Assembly (NCBI RefSeq): GCF_030704535.1
Contig: NC_081822.1
Span: 9,789,001 to 9,853,000, forward strand
Length of the DNA stretch: 64,000 nt
Source: Vitis vinifera
Lineage: Eukaryota > Streptophyta > Magnoliopsida > Vitales > Vitaceae
Reading direction: 5' to 3'
Shown: in pieces, positions 25,158 to 35,999 of the stretch
Layout of the letters: every line of letters begins with the position of its first letter
How positions within the stretch are numbered: position 1 is the stretch's first letter
Position numbers and translations under genes: made by a program
Notes under the pieces: model-generated
What the model saw: only the letters and a program-made list of their open reading frames with translations
The model's database searches: none
What the model was told of the DNA's origin: nothing

Positions 25158-25269
25158 ATACTAGTAATAAATGTGTTCACACTTTAATTCAATAAAAAAC
25201 TTTAATCAAACTCTCATTGTTAACGGAGATTTCAAACAAACTGTTGTTGAAACTGGTGATGGGAAAAGT

Positions 25270-25281
25270 TGGTATCAGAGC
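25270..25281 (+). other. Primer-binding site for initiator tRNA-Met
   Basis: TGGTATCAGAGC complements the 3' end of plant initiator tRNA-Met, the minus-strand DNA primer of caulimovirids. It lies about 165 nt upstream of ORF1 and marks the conventional origin of the viral genome. The same 12-mer serves the two copia elements in this window. Confidence 0.9.
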
Positions 25282-25447
25282 TTCTCTCTATGTATTGCAG
25301 TATATTAATTAGGAAAGGAGACTGTAAATTCAAATTGATTTTCAGAGTACCGAACTTTACCTTACCCCATATAAAGTCTGATTAAATTTTGCTTAATTTA
25401 TTCTGAATCTTTATTTGCTCTGCTTATTTAACATGAATTAGGAATTA

Positions 25448-25753
25448 ATGTCTTTTATTCCTTATCCTCCTGGTATATATAATATAGATTATGATCGTGT
25501 AAAAGAACTTAATAATAGGTTGTATTCTCAACGTAAAGAATTTAGAGAAACTTGTGATAAATTACATAATTTAAGAACTACTGTAAAAGATTTAACCACA
25601 GATATTAAAAATTTAACTTCTCTTAAATATTTGAATGAATACGAAGTAGCTATACAAGAAGCTTTTGATGAACTTTTTGCTACAGAAACCATAATTAGAA
25701 GAGAAATTATAAAATATTATATTGATAATTTATATGCTAGCTCATCTAATTAA
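25448..25753 (+). CDS. Pararetroviral ORF1, small protein of unknown role
   Basis: An intact 101-codon frame with its own ATG, the first ORF after the primer site. The product is charged and largely helical, with a heptad-like middle (residues ~20-60); no domain recognised. Its position matches ORF1 of badna- and tungroviruses. ORF2 starts 16 nt after its stop. The inverted copy does not extend this far, so there is no second copy to compare. Confidence 0.7.
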   Translation: MSFIPYPPGIYNIDYDRVKELNNRLYSQRKEFRETCDKLHNLRTTVKDLTTDIKNLTSLKYLNEYEVAIQEAFDELFATETIIRREIIKYYIDNLYASSSN

Positions 25754-25768
25754 AACATATTAAAGATA

Positions 25769-26294
25769 ATGAACCCTCATCTACAAACCCAAGAGGTAAA
25801 GCAATTAAAATTTTTAGTAGAGACACAATTAAAAATAACAAACGAAGTATTACAAGAACAAATTCAGAAAGAAAACCAAAACAATATAGATATTTTAAAA
25901 GAAATCCAGAAAAGACAAATAAAATCTGTAGAAAAACTAAACACGGTCTTAGGAATTAGAAAAAAAGCTGGAAGACTTTAAGAACCATAATTTGCTAAAA
26001 AATAACCTAGATTATATTAAAGAACAATTAGCTAGAGAAGAAAAATTTGTTAGAAAAGAAATAGAACAAATAAAATTAGAACAACAAAATTTAAAAGAAA
26101 CTTTAGAAAAAATTAACCAAAAAGTAGATAAACTTTTAGAGCAAAGAAATATAGTAATATCAGAGGAACAAAAATTAAATAACCTTGTAAAACAATTTGA
26201 AAACTTTAATTTAGGAGAAAAACCAATAATCAAAATAGAAAGAAAAATAAATCCTTTTGAACCAAAAAATCTAGCAATAAAACCATGGAAATAG
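25769..26294 (+). pseudogene. Pararetroviral ORF2, coiled-coil protein in two overlapping frames
   Basis: The first frame, 25769-25981 (70 codons), and the second frame, open from 25953 to 26294, overlap by 29 nt. Both are rich in Lys, Glu, Gln and Leu with heptad spacing, as in the virion-associated proteins of related viruses. The frame change is present in both the + copy and the inverted copy, so it predates their separation. It may be an old 1-nt lesion, or the second frame may be expressed separately. The stop overlaps the ORF3 start (ATG at 26285). Confidence 0.65.
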
Positions 26295-29200
26295 TAGAAG
26301 CAATAAACCCTCGAGATAATTTATTGAAGAAAGATTAAAAAAGGCAGTAAAGGAAGTAACACCTTACAAAAAACAATTAGTTCAAAATTATAAAATAACT
26401 AGATTTTTAAATCAACATACTATAAGTTCAATAGGAAATATTGTATATTTAGATTTAGTATCTCCAGAAACAAAACAAAAATTATTAAAAAATAAAACCG
26501 ATAAATATATGCACCTAGGAATAATTTTGATAGGAATAATAGGACTTCATCGTAAAGAAATTGGAGCACTTATAAATATTAACCTTTTAGATACTAGAAA
26601 CAACACAGTAGGACGAGCTCTTTTAGCTAGTGCAGAAGTTAATATGAACCAAAATTACGCAGTTATTGGTTGTATACCTCAATTTTGTATAGATCTTAAG
26701 GAATTCACAGAAAAAAATAAAAATAACTGTAAATACTAAAGGTTATGATATGGAAGTAGGAAGTAAAAACCTTAGCATAGCTATAGGATTTATAGGAAAA
26801 ACTACTAATGCTTTAAGTTTAAAATGTATGATGGAATTCGATGATATAGTAAAAACCTTTGGAAGTAAGACAGTAAATATGATAGAAGCAAAACCTGTAA
26901 ATATAGACTATTTACTAGGACGAGAGTGGGAATTACCTCAAATAAATAAACCAATAATAAGATATCCAACATCCAGTAGCTTATATGAAAACCAAGATGG
27001 AAGTGCAAGTATAACCTTTGGAAATTATAAAACTGTAAATGTAGAGGTAGAGTCAGATAGTGAGATAGAAAATGTAAATGTTATACAAGAAGATATTTTA
27101 CTAAACATTGAGACAGTAGAAAACCTATACAAAAACTCAGAGTTAGTAAATATAATGTTAGAGGAATTTAGTAATCCAACATTACTAGATGAACAAGTGG
27201 ATCAAGAAAACTTTGCTAATATAATGTGTAACAACTATACAGATGACCAAATAATAGAACAACTCTATAAAACCAATTTAATCAAAAAACTTATAGATAT
27301 AGAAATGATAAATCAATTTACTATTCAACCAAAAGTTAACGAAAACATAGAAATAATCTCAAACGAATCAATAAATACAATAAATGAAGAAAAAGAAACT
27401 GTAAATGTAAAAAGTGAAATAGTAAAATACAATAAGCCGTATAGCAAGCCAAAAGGACCTCAATGGAAAACTAAAACAGAACCTTCTAGTTCTTTGCAAC
27501 CAATATACGAATATGGAACAATATTAGATATAGATAGTGCGCAAGATCTTAGAAAAACCATAGAAAATTGGGAGCAATCTTTAAATTCAGCAGGTGTGGT
27601 AGTATCCTTTGAAAACCAACAAGAAAATTATGAATTTTGTAAAAGCACCATTAGAGGAACCGTACTACAATTTTTTAGAAACATGGAACAAGAAAACAGC
27701 AGCTATTTTCAAGAAGTCAGAAATAATTTTAGCATATCTGTATTTATAAATCTAATAAAACTTTATTTTTTAGGAACAACACAAGAAGATGTAAAGGAAC
27801 CTGCAATATACCTTCATAAGTTAGAACAATTGAAATTATGTAACCTTTCATATATAAGAGAATATGAACAAAAATTTAGGAAATATGCAATCCTTGCTAG
27901 AGTAGACAGAACCCCAGAATATTTAAATAAATATATATTAAAAATACAAGGACCCGTAGGACTTAGACTATGGAATGAATTTACAACCTCCGAGTATAAA
28001 AACTCTCCTTATATAGGTGCTAGAATAGAATTTGTAAAAAATTGGTTAGAAAGAGAATGTGTAAGCATAGGAGAAAGAAGTCAGATAAAGAAACAAGACA
28101 TAAATCAACAACTTTGTAGAAAATTACATATAGGAGAAAATCTAGATATAGGATGCAGAGAATATAAGTTTAGAAAACCTAAGAGATATAATAAATTTTT
28201 AAGAAGAAAGTCAAAAACCTTTTATAAAAAACGACCATATCAGACAAGGTATAAAAAACCTGGAAAGCTTTGGATAAAAAGAAAAAGAACCTCAGAAAGA
28301 AAAAGACAGTGTAAATGTTATTTGTGTGGTCAGGAAGGCCATATAAGACCTGAATGTCCTGAGCTTAAAAAACCATTAAATGAACGAAATAGAAAAACCC
28401 AATTAAAAATAAACCTAATAAATGAGTATCAGCTAGATAGTGAAGAAGAAGAACTTATCAGTGAATTAGACTTTGAAAGTGAAAATTCAAGTGTATATAG
28501 TGTAGAAGATAGTGAAAATGAAAAAGAAGAAATTTGTATGATTATTGAAAAAGAGGAAAATCAAGCTAAGAAAACCCCTTTAAATTTAGAAAACCTTGTA
28601 CAACCTTTAGAAAGTAAAATAAAACCTTATAATATATGGAAAGATTTACAAATAATAATCAAAGGAAAAATTTCAAAAGAAGAAGAAGATAGTAGTTCAA
28701 AACCTAAGGACACAGAAGAACCAAAAAGTCCTATAGAAGAACCAAGGAACCCTGAAAAAATAACCATACAAACAATAGAACAAGTAAATATGGCAAATAA
28801 AGTTAAATCTATTATTTTTCCAACAACAATTAAATTAAAAACCATAGAATTAAAGGTAGACGCAATGTTGGATACTGGAGCCAGTAAAAACCTTTTATTT
28901 GAAACCTTAGTACCTCAAGAAGATCAGCAAACATTAGTTCAACCAGTAGAATTAATCCAATACAATCAACAAAAACTAATACTAACCAAGTATATTTCAA
29001 ACGTACCAATCATAATTAATAACATAACCTTAGTATTACCCCAAACTTATCTTGTACCTACTATAAGTTTATATCCTTTTATTTTAGGTCTAAATTTTGT
29101 ACATTCTTTACAAGGAGGGATAACAATACAAAATAACCAAGTTAGTTTTCATCCTAAAACCACAACAATTGTTTATACAAACATGGAAAATGTATTAAAT

Positions 29201-30718
29201 AAAAATCATAATGTAACATCTCATCAAATTAGCAAAGTGGAGGCACAAAAGGATAGCATAATTAATGACTACTCAGAACAATTAAGAAATTCAAATAGAT
29301 TAAAAAACCTTATATTAGAAGCAGAAAAAATAGGAATTATAGGAGAAGACCCACAAAAACATTGGAATAAAAATAAGACAACCTGTAAAATACCAATTAA
29401 AAACCCAGATTTAACAATAAAAACAGCAGATATAGCATGTAATCTTATAGATACAAAGGAATTCAAAATTCAAATAGAAGAATTGTTACAGAATAACCTC
29501 ATAAAACCAAGTTTCAGTCCCCATAGATCCTCAGCCTTTTTAGTTAGGAACCATAATGAAGAAAAACGAGGAAAAGCTAGGATGGTTATTAATTATAAAA
29601 GATTGAATGATAATACATATGATGATGCCTATAAAATTCCGAACAAAGATTCTTTAATTAATTCTATTCAAGGATGTAAATATTTCTCTCAGTTAGACTG
29701 TAAAAGTGGATTTTGGCAAATCAGATTAGAAGAGGATAGTAAACCATGGACAGCGTTTTCATGTCCTTGTGGATTATATGAATGGAATGTAATGCCATTT
29801 GGACTAAAAAATGCTCCTCAGATATTCCAACGAATGATGGATAATATTTTTGGAAAATATTCTTTTGTTCTTGTATATATTGATGATATTCTTGTCTTTT
29901 CATATACTCTTCAAGAACACATAAAGCATTTAGAATTGATTTTTGAAAAATTAATTAGTCATGGATTAATAGTAAGTAAAAAGAAATTGAAATTATTTAA
30001 GACTCAAATAGAATTTTTAGGATTAGAACTAGAGGATGGACAAATAAAATTACAAGAACATATAGTACAAAAAATAAATAATTTTCCAGACAAACTCGAA
30101 GACTTAAAAACCCTTCAAAGTTTTTTAGGATTATTAAACTATGTTAGGCCATATATTAAAAACCTTAGTAGATTAGCTGGACCCCTTTATAGTAAAACAA
30201 AAAATACAGGGCAGAGATATTTTAACTAAGAAGATATTAAACTTATACAGAAAATAAAAGAACTTGTAAAACATCTCCCAACCTTACATTTACCCTTAGA
30301 AAATGAATATAAAATAGTCCAAACTGATGCTAGTCAAACAGGATGGGGAGGTATACTTTTAGCAGTAACTAATATAGGAGAAGAAAAACTTTGTAGATAT
30401 TGTAGTGGAACTTTTAATGATTATCAAAAGAACCTTAGCTCTACAGACTTAGAAATTGAAGCAATAATATTAGTCTTAGAAAAATTTCAATTATTTTTGA
30501 ACCAAGAACAATTTACTTTAAGAACCGATTGTGAGAATATTAAAAAATTCTTTGAAAACAAAAATTCTTCAAAACTGTCCACCAAAAGATGGATAAAGTT
30601 TCAAAACTCTTTAATTGGTTTCAAACCTAAATTTGAACATATTAAAGGAAAAGATAATATATTAGCAGACTGGTTAAGTAGACAAATAATCAATAATGTC
30701 GATAATACTAATGATTGA
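26285..30718 (+). pseudogene. Pararetroviral ORF3 polyprotein (MP-CP-AP-RT-RNase H), disabled
   Basis: Domains in order: a 30K-type movement protein (~26460-26900), a coat region ending in a CCHC zinc finger (28316-28357), an aspartic protease with DTGAS (~28871), reverse transcriptase with YIDD (29876-29887), and RNase H with TDAS..GWGG (~30323). Three lesions are visible: a 10-nt deletion near 26321 that brings a stop after 17 codons, one extra A in the run at about 26710-26717, and an in-frame TAA at 30227-30229 between RT and RNase H. The inverted copy lacks the first two lesions, so they arose in this copy. 26750-30226 is otherwise continuously open. Not expected to yield a complete polyprotein. 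Confidence 0.92.
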
Positions 30719-30736
30719 TTTCATGATTACAGGAAC

Positions 30737-31963
30737 ATGGCTCAAAGAAAACCTACGAAAGCTAGAACCTTTCAATATGGAACCATATGTCTAAACGAAG
30801 TGTTGAATCCAAACCTAAGGTTTAACTCTTTATTTTCTCAAAACCTTTTTGAAGAACATAAGGTTATTGTAGATAATTTTTGGTCTTTAAAACCACAAAG
30901 TTTTCCGAACCAAAATTTAGAATACGCTTATGGAAAAACAGTGTCAGCTTTAGCCCAACATTTACAAAACCTTCAAAACCAACTGATTGCTTTAGAAACC
31001 CAAAAATTCCAAAACCTCAAAATCCAAGAAAATCAAGAAAAACTGATAGAAGATTTGAAAACCAGTACAGTGTCAACCAATCAAACCAGCTGTTTAAACA
31101 GTCAACCTGAAGTAATTAGTTTAATTAAGAAATCAGCTCTTCTGACTGAACAATATGAAAGGCTTGTTGTTAAAAACATAATTGGAGTTGATAACTACTC
31201 TTTCGTCAAAACCTTTTTTCTACAAAACCAATATAACAAAGTGTTTAAAAATCAAGAACTTTTGTATAAACATTTTAGAACTAAAAATGTCGGGATAAAA
31301 ACAGGGTATATGGCATATCACGACCCTGAATTTTTCTTTGTTATATATTTAGCTTATGTAAATATGTCTGTTGTAAATAAAGAAAATTTTGATTTGGTAC
31401 CGCAACTTATGGATCAGGGAATTTTAAAAAATGTTTTTATGAACCATATATCTCAAATCCCTGAAAATTTCCCAGAAAAATTGAAAGATATTTTAACTTA
31501 TCTTTTTAAAGCCGAAAAATATATAGATATTTCTTTTGAAACCATTCCACCTTTATTTCAACCCGATGGATCAGTAGTACCAGCCTATCATCATGTATAT
31601 ATAAAACATAATAAAGAACCACTCATCCCTCAACAAGAACCAGAATGGGAAATGACCCGTTCAAATGAATTTCCAGAATTTTTTACTCGCTTTAGAGCTT
31701 TTCAAATCTATGATCTTATACCAACCCGGAATAAATTATTTCATCTCATTGGCGAAACAAAAACCATGTCTATATGGAGAATAAAACCTTTAGAACACAT
31801 CATTGTTCCAAACCCTTTTATTACTTCTGAAGAACAGGATTTTATAACCGAACTCAGTGTAGATATACCGGAACCATCTTCCTACCTCAGCGATGACGCA
31901 TTATTTTGGGACAACCTGGACGATGAAAGTTATCATAATCTACAAAATGCAATGGAAGGATGA
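30737..31963 (+). CDS. Pararetroviral ORF4, intact 408-codon protein of unknown function
   Basis: It starts 18 nt after the ORF3 stop and is uninterrupted, unlike ORF3. A coiled-coil-prone segment spans about residues 70-110; the rest is acidic toward the C-terminus with no domain I recognise. A TTACAG splice-acceptor-like sequence ends at 30732, four bases before the ATG. In rice tungro bacilliform virus the comparable ORF4 is expressed from a spliced mRNA (known); the same route here is inference. It could also be the ORF2-type product of florendoviruses. Confidence 0.75.
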   Translation: MAQRKPTKARTFQYGTICLNEVLNPNLRFNSLFSQNLFEEHKVIVDNFWSLKPQSFPNQNLEYAYGKTVSALAQHLQNLQNQLIALETQKFQNLKIQENQEKLIEDLKTSTVSTNQTSCLNSQPEVISLIKKSALLTEQYERLVVKNIIGVDNYSFVKTFFLQNQYNKVFKNQELLYKHFRTKNVGIKTGYMAYHDPEFFFVIYLAYVNMSVVNKENFDLVPQLMDQGILKNVFMNHISQIPENFPEKLKDILTYLFKAEKYIDISFETIPPLFQPDGSVVPAYHHVYIKHNKEPLIPQQEPEWEMTRSNEFPEFFTRFRAFQIYDLIPTRNKLFHLIGETKTMSIWRIKPLEHIIVPNPFITSEEQDFITELSVDIPEPSSYLSDDALFWDNLDDESYHNLQNAMEG

Positions 31964-31969
31964 TGTCAG

Positions 31970-32420
31970 CAATGACGATATTGAAGCAGTAAATGCGTCT
32001 TCAACTACAAAAATTAAATATGACAGTGCAAGTTCAGAAGCAGTAAAGACATCCACAAGCCACGTATTATGCATGCAATAAAAAGAAGAAAAAGGACAAG
32101 AGAAAGAGACAAGAAGGGAGAAGAACGGATGAATAAACAAAAGTCAAAGTCTCAAAAGTCTTTGTATTTATTACCAAACCTCTGAACACCGTAAATATTT
32201 TTCCTACCATCCAACCACTTGAAATTAATTTTCACCTGTAATCTCACCTGTCACTTGTAAATGCTTTGCCTATAAATTAGTGGTAGAAAAAGAAAAGAGG
32301 TGTGCCCGAGAAAGTGTGTGCAATAGTGTGCAAAGTTGTCTGTAAAAAGAAGCTCCATCATCTTCATCTTTGTAAATTCATCAGCAATCAATAAGAAAGT
32401 AAGAATTTTCTGTTAAATTT
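31970..32420 (+). promoter_or_regulatory. Pararetroviral pregenomic promoter and polyadenylation region
   Basis: After ORF4 there is a TGACG motif (near 31974, as-1-like), then a TATAAATTA box at 32271-32279. About 110 nt downstream is AATAAG at 32390-32395, a possible poly(A) signal that would be passed once and used after a full circle. This spacing is typical of caulimovirid pregenomic promoters. Activity is not shown. A long A-run lies at about 32596-32621. Confidence 0.6.
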
Positions 32421-32588
32421 TTTGCCTTCATTTAAATTTCTTTATCATGTATTTTTCTTACCCTTAGGGGGTAAAAAGGGGTAAAAAGGTAAAGTAGGGA
32501 AATGAAAATTATTTGAATTATTTTTAAGTTTTCTTTACTAGTTAATATATGTAATATACATGGATCCTTTTTATATAATGTTCTCATC

Positions 32589-32621
<33 letters not shown>

Positions 32622-32648
32622 TCGGGTTATTTAGAAAATTTTGGGTGT

Positions 32649-33060
32649 AAAATCATGTTTTAAAAACTAGAGTCTTTAGTCTTAACCCTTGACCTCAAAC
32701 CCGTTTTTGCCGGAAAATTGGCGTTTTAGGGAGACTATGTCTGGTCAGAAGGGGGGTATTACCTTGACACGAAGTGATGTTTTAATTGAATTTTACTACC
32801 TGAATTTTTGAGATATCCGATTTAAAAAACTTAAATTTTATACGTTCATAAGCACAAAACCCTTTTATTATTTTATTAGGTGTTTGAAAATTTTATATTA
32901 TTTTAATAAGTCTTTGTAAAATTTTACACTATAATATTAAGTTTTCCAAAAACCTTATATTAAAATATTAAGTTGAAAAATATTTTTATATTAAAATATT
33001 AAGTTGTTTAAAAATTTTATATTATTTTAATAAGTCTTTGTAAAATTTTACACTATTTTA
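32649..33060 (+). repeat. Start of a second tandem viral unit (partial)
   Basis: Direct repeat of 24740-25157 with a handful of substitutions and one 6-nt deletion. It stops before the primer site, at the junction with the inverted fragment; CACTA is present on both sides of that junction as possible microhomology. Confidence 0.85.
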
Positions 33061-35287
33061 CACTATATACACTTGAATTTTCACTTTCAAAGTCTAATTC
33101 ACTAATAAGTTCTTCTTCTTCACTATCTAGCTGATACTCATTTATTAGGTTTATTTTTAATTGGGTTTTTCTATTTCGTTCATTTAATGGTTTTTTAAGC
33201 TCAGGACATTCAGGTCTTATATGGCCTTCCTGACCACACAAATAACATTTACACTGTCTTTTTCTTTCTAAGGTTCTTTTTCTTTTTATCCAAAGCTTTC
33301 CAGGTTTTTTATACCTTGTATGATATGGTCGTTTTTTATAAAAGGTTTTTGACTTTCTTCTTAAAAATTTATTATATCTCTTAGGTTTTCTAAACTTATA
33401 TTCTCTGCATCCTATATCTAGATTTTCTCCTATATGTAATTTTCTACAAAGTTGTTGATTTATGTCTTGTTTCTTTATCTGACTTCTTTCTCCTATGCTT
33501 ACACATTCTCTTTCTAACCAATTTTTTACAAATTCTATTCTAGCACCTATATAAGGAGAGTTTTTATACTCGGAGGTTGTAAATTCATTCCATAGTCTAA
33601 GTCCTACGGGTCCTTGTATTTTTAATATATATTTATTTAAATATTCTGGGGTTCTGTCTACTCTAGCAAGGATTGCATATTTCCTAAATTTTTGTTCATA
33701 TTCTCTTATATATGAAAGGTTACATAATTTCAATTGTTCTAACTTATGAAGGTATATTACAGGTTCCTTTACATCTTCTTGTGTTGTTCCTAAAAAATAA
33801 AGTTTTATTAGATTTATAAATACAGATATGCTAAAATTATTTATGACTTCTTGAAAATAGCTGCTGTTTTCTTGTTCCATGTTTCTAAAAAATTGTAGTA
33901 CGGTTCCTCTAAGGGTGCTTTTACAAAATTCATAAATTTCTTGTTGGTTTTCAAAGGATACTACCACACCTGCTGAATTTAAAGATTGCTCCCAATTTTC
34001 TATGGTTTTTCTAAGATCTTGCGCACTATCTATATCTAATATTGTTCCATATTCGTATATTGGTTGCAAAGAACTAGAAGGTTCTGTTTTAGTTTTCCAT
34101 TGAGGTCCTTTTGGCTTGCTATACGACTTATTGTATTTTACTATTTCACTTTTTACATTTACAATTTCTTTTTCTTCATTTATTGTATTTATTGATTCGT
34201 TTGAGATTATTTCTATGTTTTCGTTAACTTTTGGTTGAATAGTAAATTGATTTATCATTTCTATATCTATAAGTTTTTTGATTAAATTGGTTTTATAGAG
34301 TTGTTCTATTATTTGGTCATCTGTATAGTTGTTACACATTATATTAGCAAAGTTTTCTTGATCCACTTGTTCATCTAGTAATGTTGGATTACTAAATTCC
34401 TCTAACATTATATTTACTAACTCTGAGTTTTTGTATAGGTTTTCTACTGTCTCAATGTTTAGTAAAATATCTTCTTGTATAACATTTACATTTTCTATCT
34501 CATTATCTGACTCTACCTCTACATTTACAGTTTTATAATTTCCAAAGGTTATACTTGCACTTCCATCTTGGTTTTCATATAAGCTACTGGATGTTGGATA
34601 TCTTATTATTGGTTTATTTATTTGAGGTAATTCCCACTCTTGTCCTAGTAAATAGTCTATATTTACAGGTTTTGCTTCTATCATATTTACTGTCTTACTT
34701 CCAAAGGTTTTTACTATATCATCGAATTCCATCATACATTTTAAACTTAAAGCATTAGTAGTTTTTCCTATAAATCCTATAGCTATGCTAAGGTTTTTAC
34801 TTCCTACTTCCATATCATAACCTTTAGTATTTACAGTTATTTTTATTTTTTCTGTGAATTCCTTAAGATCTATACAAAATTGAGGTATACAACCAATAAC
34901 TGCGTAATTTTGGTTCATATTAACTTCTGCACTAGCTAAAAGAGCTCGTCCTACTGTGTTGTTTCTAGTATCTAAAAGGTTAATATTTATAAGTGCTCCA
35001 ATTTCTTTACGATGAAGTCCTATTATTCCTATCAAAATTATTCCTAGGTGCATATATTTATCGGTTTTATTTTTTAATAATTTTTGTTTTGTTTCTGGAG
35101 ATACTAAATCTAAATATACAATATTTCCTATTGAACTTATAGTATGTTGATTTAAAAATCTAGTTATTTTATAATTTTGAACTAATTGTTTTTTGTAAGG
35201 TGTTACTTCCTTTACTGCCTTTTTTGATTTTTCTTCAATAAATTCTTTTACATTATCTCGAGGGTTTATTGCTTCTACTATTTCCAT
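33053..35287 (-). pseudogene. Inverted pararetroviral ORF3 fragment (movement protein to coat zinc finger)
   Basis: Continuous 744-codon frame reading from 35287 down to 33053. It begins at the native ORF3 ATG and covers the movement protein and coat region including the CCHC finger. It is cut by the rearrangement at 33061 and runs on only a couple of codons into foreign sequence. It lacks the 10-nt deletion and extra A of the + copy. Protein differences from the + copy are few (about a dozen). No protease, RT or RNase H, so it is a truncated gene, though open. Confidence 0.88.
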
Positions 35288-35687
35288 GGTTTTATTGCTA
35301 GATTTTTTGGTTCAAAAGGATTTATTTTTCTTTCTATTTTGATTATTGGTTTTTCTCCTAAATTAAAGTTTTCAAATTGTTTTAAAAGGTTATTTAATTT
35401 TTGTTCCTCTGATATTACTATATTTCTTTGTTCTAAAAGTTTATCTACTTTTTGGTTAATTTTTTCTAAAGTTTCTTTTAAATTTTGTTGTTCTAATTTT
35501 ATTTGTTCTATTTCTTTTCTAACAAATTTTTCTTCTCTAGCTAATTGTTCTTTAATATAATCTAGGTTATTTCTTAGCAAATTATGGTTCTTAAAGTCTT
35601 CCAGCTTCTTTTCTAATTCCTAAGACCGTGTTCAGTTTTTCTACAGATTTTATTTGTCTTTTCTGGATTTCTTTTAAAATATCTATA
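35278..35687 (-). pseudogene. Inverted pararetroviral ORF2 fragment
   Basis: It covers the second ORF2 frame (35580 to 35278) and the 3' part of the first frame up to the virus-host junction at 35687/35688, matching + strand 25885 onward. It shows the same frame change as the + copy, though the A-run there is interrupted by a G. Confidence 0.75.
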
Positions 35688-35995
35688 AATCAATCATTCA
35701 TAAGGAAATCACATATGTTGGACCCCCACCAAAGCCCGATCTATATTGCATGAATTAATCTCATAAATTTCATTATTCGGAATTACGGAAAATTCGTTCC
35801 TACTTATTAAAATCAAGAGGAGCAGAAGATCATTTGAAAACCAAAATAGAATTAAAAATATTTGAGAGAAAATTAGATTTTTGAAATTCAATTGAAAAAT
35901 TGGAACCTTGAAGATCACTAGAAAATTGGAGTTTTAAAGTTTATTTGAAGATCAGACTTTTAGAGATTGAATGTGAGAATGAGAATTTTTAGAAA
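35688..35995. repeat. Right copy of 308-bp host direct repeat flanking the viral block
   Basis: Near-identical to 24435-24742. After this copy the LTR-like element continues uninterrupted, so this side preserves the original host continuity on the right. Confidence 0.9.
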
Positions 35996-35999
35996 TTGA

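Larger units (their letters stand above)
24743..35687 (+). mobile_element. Endogenous pararetrovirus (Caulimoviridae) block: one unit plus partial and inverted copies
   Basis: Structure: a full unit (about 24743-32651, + strand), the first ~410 bp of a second unit in tandem (32652-33060), then an inverted fragment (33061-35687) matching 25885-28502 of the first unit. The repeat offset gives a genome unit of about 7.9 kb, normal for the family. Gene order is small ORF1, small coiled-coil ORF2, polyprotein ORF3 (movement, coat, protease, RT, RNase H) and a separate ORF4. This resembles the tungrovirus layout more than the single-ORF petuviruses; badnaviruses lack the ORF4. There is no integrase or LTR, so integration was presumably by host repair. 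The genus is not certain without phylogeny. Confidence 0.92.

Noticed and set aside
24740..33060. Reading the viral direct repeats as LTRs of a retrotransposon
   Set aside because: The repeat lacks TG..CA ends, no integrase is present, the primer site is not adjacent to the repeat end, and gene content (movement protein, ORF4) is that of Caulimoviridae.
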